Source: Actinomadura xylanilytica
GTDB taxonomy: Bacteria; Actinomycetota; Actinomycetes; Streptosporangiales; Streptosporangiaceae
Assembly: GCF_030283145.1 (NCBI RefSeq)
Contig: NZ_JASNWE010000003.1
Span: 1,116,001-1,180,000 of the forward strand
Direction: 5' to 3'
Length of the DNA: 64,000 bases
The notes below the pieces were generated by a model, which searched no databases, had not been told where the DNA came from, and was given only the letters and a program-made list of their open reading frames with translations. The translations under genes and the position numbers were made by a program. Positions 8,542 to 16,852 of this stretch are shown here, piece by piece. The number at the start of each line of letters is the position of its first letter. The stretch's first letter is position 1.

Positions 8542-8841
8542 ATGGCCGGACGGGGCCCGGACCACATAGTCAACATCATGAGCGGCGACGTGTCGGGGTC
8601 CCTGGTCCAGGCCGGATCGATCAGCGGCGGCGTCCACTTCCACCTTCCGTCCCGCCAATCCGCCTCGGCGCGGAGCCGGGCGGCGAACGACTACATCAGC
8701 CTCTGCAAGAAGGGGTCAATTCGCCGAGAATTCCCCTCGCAATATCTGGCCTGGTATCTTGGCCAGATCCGCTCCTACAAGAGCGCGTCCGCCAGGAAGG
8801 CATGGAAACTCCTCAACGACTCTCGATTCAACAAGCATTGA
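8542..8841 (+). CDS. Small protein with an RHIM-like / bacterial amyloid-signalling motif
   Basis: The 99-residue frame carries SGDVSGSLVQAGSISG at residues 14-29, continuing GVHFH. The VQAG core between short beta-prone repeats resembles the VQxG core of RHIM and of amyloid signalling motifs described in actinobacterial immune-type proteins. The remainder is a basic, helical segment (LCKKGSIRREF, YLAWYLGQIRSYKSASARKAWKLL). No Shine-Dalgarno sits close to this ATG; an earlier in-frame ATG at 8425 is an alternative. Base composition is lower in GC than flanking genes. No NLR/STAND partner is visible in the window. Confidence 0.6.
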   Translation: MAGRGPDHIVNIMSGDVSGSLVQAGSISGGVHFHLPSRQSASARSRAANDYISLCKKGSIRREFPSQYLAWYLGQIRSYKSASARKAWKLLNDSRFNKH

Positions 8842-8848
8842 GATGTGA

Positions 8849-9178
8849 ATGATGACTCGACCTCTCAAGCCTTATATCGCCGTTCTGCTGTTCGAGTCGT
8901 CCGGGCGCCCGCAGCTCTTCAGCGAGGACTTCGTTCTGCTGCGCGCGGGCTCCGAGGAGGAGGCCCGCACGCGCGCGGAGGAACGCGGCCGTGCGGGAGA
9001 GACGGCCTTCCAGAACGAGGCCGGGGAGACCATCAAGTGGACGCTGCGGCACGTCGTGGACGTGGCGGAGGTCCTGGACGACGACCTCTCCCAAGACACC
9101 GACCTGTACTCCCGGCATTTCAGGGACATCAGCGCCTACGAGGCGTTCGAGCCCTTGCTGTCAGGCTGGGAACTCTGA
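8849..9178 (+). CDS. DUF4288 family protein
   Basis: The 109-residue cytoplasmic protein begins with YIAVLLFESSGRP, has a GSEEEARTRAEERG helix and a KWTLRHVVDVAEVLDDDL segment, the layout of the DUF4288 family. No function is established for the family. It follows the RHIM-like gene by seven bases on the same strand, so the two may be co-transcribed. An ATG three bases further in is an equally good start. Confidence 0.75.
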   Translation: MMTRPLKPYIAVLLFESSGRPQLFSEDFVLLRAGSEEEARTRAEERGRAGETAFQNEAGETIKWTLRHVVDVAEVLDDDLSQDTDLYSRHFRDISAYEAFEPLLSGWEL

Positions 9179-9243
9179 CCCACGCCCCGTAACGCGCAGG
9201 GCGATGCCTTTCGGGCGCACGGCGGCGGCGCTATGGTGCCGCC

Positions 9244-9756
9244 GTGGCCGGTTCTCCGCAGCGTCCGCTGCTCTTCCTCGATGTCGACGGCCCGCTCATC
9301 CCGTTCGGGGCTCCGCACTACCGGACGTGGCCCGGGCCGCGCGGCGGCGACTCGAATCCGCTTCTGGGCAGGCTCGATCCATCGCACGGGCCCCGCTTGG
9401 CGGCGCTACCGTGCGATCTGGTCTGGGCCACGACGTGGATGGACGAGGCGAACGAGTGCGTCGCCCCCCGGATCGGCCTGCCGGAACTGCCGGTGGTGAG
9501 CTGGCCCGAGCCGTCCGACGGGGACGGGCGCGGCGGCCTGCACTGGAAGACCCGGCCCCTGCTCGACCTGGCGGCCGGACGGGCGTTCGCCTGGGTCGAC
9601 GACGAGATCACCGAGGCCGACCGGGTCTGGGTGGCCGCGCATCACCCTGGACCGGCCCTTCTGCACCGTGTCGATGCGCGCCGGGGACTTGCCGAAGCCG
9701 ACTTCGCCGCCCTTGACACGTGGTTGCGTCAGGACGGCTTCGGGTTGCGGGCGTAG
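9244..9756 (+). CDS. HAD-like hydrolase domain protein
   Basis: The 170-residue protein opens with LLFLDVDGPLIPFG, the DxD motif I of the HAD superfamily, then has WATTWMDEANECVAP, HWKTRPLL and FAWVDDEITEADRVW, where the acidic pair would hold the metal as in motif IV. It is close to the small HAD proteins known as HAD domain in Swiss-Army-Knife RNA-repair proteins. The substrate is unknown. Its last 28 bases overlap the convergent MFS gene. Confidence 0.8.
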   Translation: MAGSPQRPLLFLDVDGPLIPFGAPHYRTWPGPRGGDSNPLLGRLDPSHGPRLAALPCDLVWATTWMDEANECVAPRIGLPELPVVSWPEPSDGDGRGGLHWKTRPLLDLAAGRAFAWVDDEITEADRVWVAAHHPGPALLHRVDARRGLAEADFAALDTWLRQDGFGLRA

Positions 9757-10931
9757 ATGAGGGAGCCGGCTCCGGTCGCTATGGCGGTGACGGTGCCGCA
9801 GAGCAGGAACGCCTGTCCGGCGCCGAGGTCGGTGATGGCCAGGCCGCTGGCGGCGGCGCCGAGGCCCGCACCGCCGTTGCACACCACGCTCGCGAGGATG
9901 GCCGCGTGGGTCTTGGCCGCGACGCCGTCCATGAGGGTGTCGGCCAGGAGGTAGGCCGTGATGACGGCGGGGCCCATGGCGACGCCCACCACCACGAGCA
10001 GCGGCGCCGCCAGGACGAGCCCGTCGACGGCGGCCATCAGCGCGGTGCCGGCCGCCAGGAGCAGACTCAGGACGATGAGGCGGGACGCGGCGCCGGTCCT
10101 CCATTCGCGGCGGCCATAGAAGAGCGCGGCAATAGCGCTCCCCAGCGCCAACGTGGCGAGGAGCCCGCCGGACATCGAGGCGTGTCCGCTCTCCAGTGCA
10201 AAGCCGGGAATGGCGACCTCCAGGGCGCCGATGGCGAAGCCCACGCCCAGGAACACCACGAGCACCCACCTGGTGCTGCGCGCGACCGTCCACAGGCCGC
10301 CGTCGTCGTTCTCGTCCGCGGCTGCTTCCGGGCCGCCCCGATCCGCGGCCGACGCCATCAGCAGCCCGCCGAGCAGGCAGACGGCGCCGCCGGCCAGCAC
10401 GGCCAGCCAGGCGCCGGAGAGGGCCACCGCGCCCGTCGCGAGCAGGGGGCCGACGACGAAGGTCGCTTCCTCCACGACCGAGTCCAGGCCGAACGCGCGT
10501 GACACCCACTGGGGCGGCAGCCTCCGCGACCAGCCGACGCGCATGAGCGCGCCGAAGGGCGGCATGCTGCATCCGGAGCCGGCCGTCAGCGCGATCAGCA
10601 GCCAGGACGGACCGCCGCCCGCCACCACCAGCAGGATCAGCGCCGACCCGCTGACCATCGACATCATCAGCAGCGCGCGGGCGTGGCCGGCGCGGACCGA
10701 GATCCAGGATCGGGCCGGGCCCGCGACGACCGTGCCGATCGAGTACGCCGCCATGGCGAGGCCGGCGGTGGAGAACGACCCCGTCGACCGCGCGATGAAC
10801 AGCACCACCCCCACCGGCATCATGCCGAACGAGATCCGGCCGATCAGCGCGCCCGCGAAGAGGCCGGGAATTCCCGGGGGCCGGAGCAGTTCCAGGTATC
10901 CGGGAGGATTCTCGCGCGCCGCTTCGGCCAT
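9729..10931 (-). CDS. MFS transporter
   Basis: The 400-residue membrane protein has about twelve hydrophobic segments in two halves separated by a charged loop near residues 200-215. The N-terminal LFAGALIGRISFGMMPVGVV and FGLDSVVEEATFVVGP motifs match a second MFS protein at 39.2 kb, so the two are paralogues. The ATG overlaps the signal peptidase stop by one base. No substrate can be inferred. It is probably an exporter of a small molecule. Confidence 0.88.
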   Translation of the reverse strand: MAEAARENPPGYLELLRPPGIPGLFAGALIGRISFGMMPVGVVLFIARSTGSFSTAGLAMAAYSIGTVVAGPARSWISVRAGHARALLMMSMVSGSALILLVVAGGGPSWLLIALTAGSGCSMPPFGALMRVGWSRRLPPQWVSRAFGLDSVVEEATFVVGPLLATGAVALSGAWLAVLAGGAVCLLGGLLMASAADRGGPEAAADENDDGGLWTVARSTRWVLVVFLGVGFAIGALEVAIPGFALESGHASMSGGLLATLALGSAIAALFYGRREWRTGAASRLIVLSLLLAAGTALMAAVDGLVLAAPLLVVVGVAMGPAVITAYLLADTLMDGVAAKTHAAILASVVCNGGAGLGAAASGLAITDLGAGQAFLLCGTVTAIATGAGSLIYARNPKPS

Positions 10932-11692
10932 TACATCCCGGGTTGGTGGAAGGTCTCCGGACCGGACAGGTACTTCCAGTGGCCGAGGGGCCAGACGACG
11001 GCGAAGGCGCGGCCGATGACCTTGTCCTCGGGAATGGATCCGCCACCAGGGTCGTTCGTGTGCCCCCGCGAGTCAAAGGAGTTTCCGCGGTTGTCGCCCA
11101 TGACCCACAGCCTGCCCTTGGGAACCACGACGCTGAACTTCCGCACGGACGGGACGCTCCGCTCGTGCGTCACCGGGTCGACGAGCAGGTAGGAGCGCTC
11201 GTCCAGCGCGATGCCGTTGACCATGACCGGAGCGCCGGAGCCCGCGCAGCTGACCCGGTCGCCGCCGCGGGCGATGACGCGCTTGATGAAGTCCGTTTCG
11301 CCGGACGTCACGCCGAACGCGCCGCCGACCTGGTGCAGGGCCTTGGAGAACAGGTTCCGGGGCTTCTGCCCGGGGACCTCGGGGGTCCAGGAGTCCACTC
11401 CGTTGAAGACGATGATGTCGCCCCGCCGGATATCGTGCACCCGGTAGTCGATCTTGCTGACCAGGACCCGGTCATTGATCTCGAGGGTGCCCCGCATCGA
11501 CCCCGACGGAATGTAGAAGGCCTGAACGGCGAAAGCCTTGATGACCAACGCCAGCACGACGGCGACGGCGATGAGGACCGGCATTTCCTTCCAGAACGAT
11601 CGCCGTTTCTCCCCGTTGCCGGAACTCGTCCCGTCCGGGGACGGCCCATCGGATTGCCCGCCGGAGTCGGCGTCGCGTTCATCACCGGTCAT
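10931..11692 (-). CDS. lepB: Signal peptidase I
   Basis: The 253-residue type I signal peptidase has a hydrophilic N-terminus, one membrane anchor (about residues 39-58) and an extracytoplasmic catalytic domain. The catalytic serine lies in YIPSGSMRGTL and the lysine in FIKRVIARGGD. Later boxes GRLWVMGDNRGNSFDSR are also clear. It removes Sec/Tat signal peptides from exported proteins. Actinobacteria usually have several copies, and this one is coupled to an MFS gene rather than to the rplS region. Confidence 0.93.
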   Translation of the reverse strand: MTGDERDADSGGQSDGPSPDGTSSGNGEKRRSFWKEMPVLIAVAVVLALVIKAFAVQAFYIPSGSMRGTLEINDRVLVSKIDYRVHDIRRGDIIVFNGVDSWTPEVPGQKPRNLFSKALHQVGGAFGVTSGETDFIKRVIARGGDRVSCAGSGAPVMVNGIALDERSYLLVDPVTHERSVPSVRKFSVVVPKGRLWVMGDNRGNSFDSRGHTNDPGGGSIPEDKVIGRAFAVVWPLGHWKYLSGPETFHQPGM

Positions 11693-11740
11693 TCGCGAAA
11701 TCTACTGCCATGCAGCGGATCCTGGCGAGGCCCGGGGCCT

Positions 11741-13059
11741 TCAGCCGACGTCGCGGGCGAGGAGGTCCTCGACGGTCTCGCGGCGGACCAGGAGCCGGGC
11801 GCGGCCCCCGCGGACGGCGACCACCGGGGGCCGCCGGACGAGGTTGTAGTTCGAGGCCATCGAGTGGTGGTACGCGCCGGTGCAGGGCATCGCCAGCAGG
11901 TCCCCGGGGCGGACGTCGGCGGGCAGCCGCGCGTCCGGGACGAGCACGTCGCCCGCCTCGCAGTGCCGTCCGACGACGCTCGCGGCGCGGTCGCCGCCGG
12001 CGCCCCGCCTGCCGATGAGGCGGACCGAGTACCGCGCCCCGTACAGGCTCGGCCTCGGGTTGTCGCTCATCCCGCCGTTGACGGCGACCAGCAGGGCGCC
12101 GGGCGTGTGCTTGACGCTGACGACGCGGTAGACGGTGACGCCCGCGTGCGCGGCGATGGCGCGGCCCGGCTCGATGGTGAGGCGCGGCACCGGGAGGCGG
12201 TGCTCCGCGCAGGCGGACCGGACCGTCCGCCGCAGCCGGTCGGCCAGCTGGGCCGGGTTCAGCTCGGGGTCCCCCGCCCGGTACGCCACGCCGAAGCCGC
12301 CGCCGAGGTCCAGGTTTAGCAGCATCGCCCCGTGCTCGTCGCGGATCGCGGCGAGCAGGGCGACCATGCGCCGGGCGGCCTGGTCGAACACGTCGAGGTC
12401 GGTGATCTGCGAGCCGATGTGGCAGTGCAGCCCGACCAGCTCCAGGCCGCGCTGCCCGAGGACGCGGCGGACGGCCTCGGCCGCGGCGCCGGACGAGAGC
12501 GGGAGCCGAACTTCTGGTCGTCGGTGCCGGTCGTCATCGCCGCGTGCGTGCGGCCGTCCACGCCCGGGGTGACCCGGACGAGCAGCCGCGGGCGCGCCCC
12601 GGCGGTCGCCGGCGCGGCCAGCCTGGTGATCTCGTGGAAGGAGTCGACGACGACGCGCCCGACCCCGTACGCGAGGGCGGCGCGCAGGTCCTCGGGGGTC
12701 TTGGCGTTGCCGTGCATCAGCACGCGTTCCGGCGGGAACCCGGCGGCGCGGGCCACCGCGAGCTCACCGGCCGAGCAGACGTCCAGCGACAGCCCCTCCT
12801 CGGCGATCCAGCCGGCCATCGCGCGGCACAGGAACGCCTTGCCCGCGTAGGCGACGTCGGCGTCGTGGAAGGCGCCGCGGAACGCGCGGCAGCGGCGCCG
12901 CACGTCCTCCTCGTCCACCACGTGGAGCGGGGTGCCGAACCGTTCGGCCAGGCCGGCGAGGCCGACTCCTCCGACGGAGACGTCGCCGCCGGGGCGGGCA
13001 CCGGTGGTGACGGGCCAGACCGCGCGGTCGGGCACCGTCCTGTTCTCTGTGACGAGCAC
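11741..13059 (-). pseudogene. lysA: Diaminopimelate decarboxylase-like (LysA family) gene with a frameshift
   Basis: The first frame encodes a normal N-terminal half with the PLP-lysine segment VAYAGKAFLC and runs to GTDDQKFG. The second frame continues as LPLSSGAAAEAVRRVLGQRG, HCHIGSQITDLD, the EPGRAI motif and CTGAYHHSMASNYN. One missing base in the GGCTCCC run at about 12502-12508 separates them; restoring it gives a 440-codon fold type III decarboxylase. It is either a real inactivating deletion or a sequencing error. It sits by a SAV_915-type gene, so it may be a secondary LysA paralogue rather than the housekeeping enzyme. Confidence 0.85.
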
Positions 13060-13086
13060 GTGCTGCTCCCTTGAGGTGTTCGGACG

Positions 13087-13401
13087 TCAGCGACGGCCGG
13101 CCATGGCCGGCGCCCGCGGGCGCGGCGGGCGCGGCGGGCCGGCGGGCGGCACGGGGTCCTTCGGGCCGACGAACAGCGGGTCCATCTGGACCGCGACAAT
13201 GCCCATCGGCGCGAGCATGGACCGCAGCGCGGGCCCGGCCAGCCGGATCCAGGGACGGCCGCCGCCGAGCGCGGAGCGGAGCCGCTCCTCGCTGGTGAAG
13301 GCGATCCCGACCCGTTCCCCGTCCGGGCTGCGGCGGCCGGTCCGCAGCGACAGCGTGCCGCCGGCGCAGGTGTGCACCGGGATGAATAGGAGCTCGTCCA
13401 C
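13087..13401 (-). CDS. SAV_915-type (SseB-like) protein
   Basis: The 104-residue protein starts at a GTG preceded by AAGGGGA (VDELLFIPVHTC) and contains RVGIAFTSEERLRSALG and WIRLAGPALRSMLAPMGI. These match small actinobacterial SAV_915/SseB-N-like proteins. The proline/arginine-rich tail is probably disordered. It is upstream of the lysA-like gene by 27 bases on the same strand, a pairing I recall from other actinomycetes, and is divergent from the PIG-L gene. Function is unknown. Confidence 0.72.
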   Translation of the reverse strand: MDELLFIPVHTCAGGTLSLRTGRRSPDGERVGIAFTSEERLRSALGGGRPWIRLAGPALRSMLAPMGIVAVQMDPLFVGPKDPVPPAGPPRPPRPRAPAMAGRR

Positions 13402-13543
13402 GGATCCGTCCCCTTCGAGAAACCGTCTGACCGGGCTCACGCTAGGCGCGGTTTGCGGCATTGGTCCGTTTCACTACGCGATGCATACGCGCGGGCGGGG
13501 AACCCTCACGCGTCCCTTGCACAAGATCCGCGAAGATGGGGGG

Positions 13544-14245
13544 ATGGAACCGGTACCTGAGGACTGGCGGCGGGCGCTCGCCGTCGTGGCGCATCCGGAC
13601 GACCTGGAGTACGGCGGCTCGACCGCGGTCGCCAAGTGGACCGGGCAGGGCAAGACCGTGGTGGAGGTGCTGGCCACCCGCGGGGAGGCCGGGATCGACT
13701 CGATGGAGCCGGAGGAGGTGCGCCGGGTCCGCAGCGCCGAGCAGGTCGAGGCGGCCCGCCGGGTCGGGGTGGAGACGGTGGAGTTCCTCGACCTGCCCGA
13801 CGGGCAGCTGGAGTACGGGCTGCCGCTGCGGCGCGCGATCACCGCCGCGATCCGGTGGCACCGGCCCGAGGTGGTGATCTCGATGAACTTCCGGGAGACC
13901 TTCCCCGGCGGCGGGTTCAACATGGCCGACCACCGCGCGCTCGGCCTGGCGGCGATGGACGCGGTCAGGGACGCCGCCAACCGCTGGGTGTTCCGCGACC
14001 TGGACCTGGAGCCGTGGCCGGGTGTGCGGTTCGCCCTGTTCGGCGGCTCACCGCAGGCCGGCCACTACGTGGACGTCACCGGCCATCTCCAGGCGGGCGT
14101 CGACTCGCTGACCGCGCACCGGGTCTACTTCGACAACCTCGGCGCGGACTTCGACCCGGACGCCTTCCTCACCGGCCTCGCCGAACCCACCGGGCGCGCA
14201 GTGGGCGTCACCCACGCGATCCCGTTCGAGCTGATCGAAGCCTGA
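13544..14245 (+). CDS. PIG-L family (LmbE-like) deacetylase
   Basis: The 233-residue protein carries the zinc-binding AHPDDLEYG near the N-terminus, an EVLATRGEAGI loop and the NMADHRALG segment that supplies the third metal ligand. Family members remove acetyl groups from GlcNAc-containing substrates, such as MshB in mycothiol synthesis. The ATG is preceded by a GGGGGG tract. The enzyme is shorter than MshB, so a different N-acetyl substrate is likely. A hairpin terminator follows. Confidence 0.88.
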   Translation: MEPVPEDWRRALAVVAHPDDLEYGGSTAVAKWTGQGKTVVEVLATRGEAGIDSMEPEEVRRVRSAEQVEAARRVGVETVEFLDLPDGQLEYGLPLRRAITAAIRWHRPEVVISMNFRETFPGGGFNMADHRALGLAAMDAVRDAANRWVFRDLDLEPWPGVRFALFGGSPQAGHYVDVTGHLQAGVDSLTAHRVYFDNLGADFDPDAFLTGLAEPTGRAVGVTHAIPFELIEA

Positions 14246-14301
14246 CCCGCGCCGGGGCCTCGCCCGCGCGCGGGCACTGTATGGCGCGGGCACTGTGCGG
14301 C

Positions 14302-14333
14302 GTGGACGCGCGTCCGTCCGGGCGCGCGTCCAC
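14302..14333. terminator. Bidirectional hairpin between the PIG-L and bL37-like genes
   Basis: GTGGACGCGCGTCC and GGGCGCGCGTCCAC form a 14-pair stem (one G-U) with a four-base loop. It lies between two converging genes and could end transcription from either side. Confidence 0.6.
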
Positions 14334-14345
14334 GCGGGTGGCGGA

Positions 14346-14423
14346 TCAGTTGGCGTTGGGCCGCTTGCGGCTGTTGGCGCGCTTGCGCTTGCGCGCCCGG
14401 CGTTTGCGCGTTCTCTTCGACAT
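14346..14423 (-). CDS. 25-residue basic peptide, bL37-like large-subunit ribosomal protein
   Basis: The frame starts MSKRTRKRRARKRKRANSRK and ends RPNAN: 25 residues, almost all Arg/Lys with a C-terminal K/RRPNA motif. This matches the tiny bL37 protein seen in actinobacterial ribosome structures. It is flanked by hairpins on both sides, consistent with a single-gene unit. Composition and the C-terminus support the call, but alignment to a known bL37 would be decisive. Confidence 0.7.
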   Translation of the reverse strand: MSKRTRKRRARKRKRANSRKRPNAN

Positions 14424-14471
14424 GCCTCGATTGACCACCCGCGCGCCGCGCCTGGCAACCCCCCTCGAACG

Positions 14472-14522
14472 CCACGGCCCTGTTCTCCTGAGAGGTCGCC
14501 TCTAAGGAGAACAGGGCCGTGG
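14472..14522. terminator. Long perfect hairpin after DUF3710
   Basis: CCACGGCCCTGTTCTCCT pairs perfectly with its complement 18 bases long, and inside the loop AGAGG pairs with CCTCT around TCG. It ends the DUF3710/dut transcript and insulates the small ribosomal protein gene. Confidence 0.8.
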
Positions 14523-14546
14523 CGGGTCGGGAGCCCCCGGAAGGGG

Positions 14547-15389
14547 TCAGCGGACCTCGGTGATCTCGGGGCCGCGCTCGAAGGGGGAGAACGTCTCGGT
14601 GTTCCCCTCCTCCTCCTCCTCGTCCTCGCCGGCCTCGCTGAACTCCGCGGGAATCTGGAGCTCCAGCAGGTCGCGCGGCGGCATGGGCTGGTCGCCGCGG
14701 ACGACCACGATGCCGCGGAACACGTCCTCGAGGACCTGCCACTGCTCCTCGTCCTCGATCGCGGCGCCCTGCACCACGGCCTGGAGGAACCAGCGGGGAC
14801 CGTCGACGCCGATGAAGCGGATGATCTGCGGGGCCCAGCCCTGCTCGAGGAACTCGGCGGGGATCTGCTCGCGGACCTCCTCGGGCATCTCGGCGAGGAC
14901 CTCCTCGGTCAGCGGCGCGGGGACCATCGCCAGGAGCTCGGGGCCGAACGGGCCCTCGTTGTCCTGGGTCTGGCCCTGGGCCTCCTCCTCGATGTCCTTG
15001 GCGGTCTCGCGCCGTACGTCCGCCCAGATGCCGCTGCGCTTGGGCGCGGCGAACACCTGGAGCTGCATGGCGCTCTCCTCGTACTGCACCAGCACGGCGA
15101 CGGGGCGTCCGTCCAGCGGATTGCCCTCGTCGTCGACCTGGGTCGCCTCGAAGTTGACCTGGAAGCCCAGGCCGGGCGCCACGGGCACCTGGAGGGAGCC
15201 GAAATCGAGCCGCTGGAGCTCGGGCGGGGAGTCCTCGGAGTCCCAGGGACCACCGTCATCCGCACCGGCCTTCGCGGGGGCCTCCTCGGCCTCCTCGGCC
15301 GCTTCCGCCTCGGCGGCCTCCACCGGCTCCTCGGTCGCCTCGGGCCCCTTGGCGGGCTCCTCGGCCTGCCGGCGACGTCCAAAAGCCAC
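14547..15389 (-). CDS. DUF3710 domain protein
   Basis: The 280-residue protein has a charged Ala/Glu-rich head of about 50 residues, then a globular domain with LGFQVNFEATQVDDEGNPLDG, VQYEESAMQLQVFAAPKR and IIRFIGVDGPRWFLQ, followed by an acidic tail (EDEEEEEG). This is the DUF3710 family, which is conserved next to dut across actinobacteria. It starts three bases after the dut stop and is surely in the same operon. Its role is unknown; the genomic link hints at nucleotide metabolism or DNA maintenance. Confidence 0.88.
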   Translation of the reverse strand: MAFGRRRQAEEPAKGPEATEEPVEAAEAEAAEEAEEAPAKAGADDGGPWDSEDSPPELQRLDFGSLQVPVAPGLGFQVNFEATQVDDEGNPLDGRPVAVLVQYEESAMQLQVFAAPKRSGIWADVRRETAKDIEEEAQGQTQDNEGPFGPELLAMVPAPLTEEVLAEMPEEVREQIPAEFLEQGWAPQIIRFIGVDGPRWFLQAVVQGAAIEDEEQWQVLEDVFRGIVVVRGDQPMPPRDLLELQIPAEFSEAGEDEEEEEGNTETFSPFERGPEITEVR

Positions 15390-15392
15390 GAC

Positions 15393-15863
15393 TCACGCTC
15401 CTTCTCGACTGTGCTCATTATCCGCGAAACCGCCCGTGGAGCCGAATCCACCGGCGCCACGAGCCGAGCCGGGAAGCTCGGCGACCTCGTGGAACACCGC
15501 CTGCTCGACCCGCTGCACGACCATCTGCGCGATGCGGTCGCCGCGCCGCAGCCGGACGGTGGCGCGGGGATCGGTGTTCAGCAGGGTCACCTTGATCTCG
15601 CCCCGGTAGCCGGCGTCGACAGTACCGGGTGCATTCACTATGGTCACCCCAAACTTAGCGCCCAAACCGGACCTCGGGTGTACGAAAGCGGCATACCCAT
15701 CGGGCAGCGCGATCGCCATCCCGGTCGGCACCACCGCCCGCTCCCCGGGCGGCAGCTCCACGTCCACGGCGGCGACCAGGTCGGCGCCCGCGTCCCCCGC
15801 ATGAGCGTACGCCGGAAGCGGCAGTTCCGGATCCAGCCGCCGGATCAGCACGTCCACCTTCAT
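15393..15863 (-). CDS. dut: Deoxyuridine triphosphatase (dUTPase)
   Basis: The 156-residue trimeric-type dUTPase hydrolyses dUTP to dUMP and pyrophosphate, keeping uracil out of DNA and feeding thymidylate synthesis. All five motifs are present: HAGDAGADL, HPRSGLGAKFG, NAPGTVDAGYRGEI, RRGDRIAQMV and the glycine-rich C-terminal arm GAGGFGSTGG, which closes over the active site. It heads a two-gene operon with DUF3710. The start ATG is the only plausible one. Confidence 0.97.
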   Translation of the reverse strand: MKVDVLIRRLDPELPLPAYAHAGDAGADLVAAVDVELPPGERAVVPTGMAIALPDGYAAFVHPRSGLGAKFGVTIVNAPGTVDAGYRGEIKVTLLNTDPRATVRLRRGDRIAQMVVQRVEQAVFHEVAELPGSARGAGGFGSTGGFADNEHSREGA

Positions 15864-16162
15864 CGGGCCACCTCACGCTCGGGGATCGGGACGCCGGCTC
15901 CGGCAGGGGCCGTCGATCTCGGGGCGGGTCTCGGCAGGCGGCGGACGGAGCGACCAGACGACCTTACCGACCGCCCCGTCCCTCGCGGCGGCAGGCACGC
16001 CACCCTGGGCGAGTCCGCGCGGACGGCCGGGTTGGAACGATTCACCCGGTGACCCTACCCGCTCGGGCCCGATGACCACTTCCGGCAGGTTTGCCCCACC
16101 CGTGCCGACCCGCGCGTACCGTCACGGTGTCATCGCCCGCTCCCCCCGCGAAGGGTCACGGC

Positions 16163-16852
16163 ATGAGGCGACAGGTCACCCATCGGTCCCTCGACGGCAT
16201 CCGGGTGCGGCTCACCGGCCCGCACGATCTCGCCCGCCCCTGCACCTCGGTCGCGAAAATCTCCGAAGGCGGGCGGCTGCACGAGCTCTCCAGCGGCACC
16301 CGGGCGGACGCTCTCGGCTGGGCCGAGGACATCGGGGTCGACCGGTTCGACCAGGAGTTCCGCGTACAGGGCGGACGGCTGCGGGTCGGCCGGACGACCA
16401 CCCGCGACCCCGACACCGGACTCGGCGACCCGGTCCTCGCCGCGATCTGGGAGGGCCGGGCGCACGCGGTCTTCACCCACCTCTACCACGGGCGCCCGGC
16501 GGACGCGGTGGCGTTCTTCGGCACCGTCCGGCTGACCGAGCACGAGGACGGGATCACCGCCGTGCCGCTCGGCCGGGCCCGGCGCCCCGAGCCCGCCGAG
16601 CTGGTCAAGGAGGTCCCGGGGGTGGGCCTGCTGGAGATCACCGCGCTGAACGGGCAGACCAGGCGCCGCCTGCCGTCCTGGCGGGGCGCGCGGGTCGCGG
16701 GCGGCGAGCTCTTCCAGGACGCCGTCGAGGGGCAGGGGCCGTACTTCCTGCTGGCCCTGAAGTCGCTGCTGGTCACCGTGCTGCCCGAGGAGGACCGGGT
16801 GCGCGAGGTGCCGGGGCGGCTCGACAATCTGGCGGTCGAGGCGATCGGGTGA
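16163..16852 (+). CDS. Unknown soluble protein, first gene of the Mau-like operon
   Basis: The 229-residue protein has no signal peptide or membrane segment. It contains a SEGGRLHELSSGTRADALGW region and AELVKEVPGVGLLEITALNG, and it does not match any family I recognise. AAGGG lies ahead of the ATG. Its stop overlaps the GTG of the MauE-like gene by four bases, which commits it to the same pathway. It is too small and lacks the repeats expected for a MauB beta-propeller heavy subunit. Confidence 0.8.
   Translation: MRRQVTHRSLDGIRVRLTGPHDLARPCTSVAKISEGGRLHELSSGTRADALGWAEDIGVDRFDQEFRVQGGRLRVGRTTTRDPDTGLGDPVLAAIWEGRAHAVFTHLYHGRPADAVAFFGTVRLTEHEDGITAVPLGRARRPEPAELVKEVPGVGLLEITALNGQTRRRLPSWRGARVAGGELFQDAVEGQGPYFLLALKSLLVTVLPEEDRVREVPGRLDNLAVEAIG

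Noticed and set aside
15864..16162. Possible small gene in the divergent gap between dut and the Mau-like operon
   Set aside because: Open frames there are Pro/Arg-rich without ribosome-binding sites; I see only promoter space.
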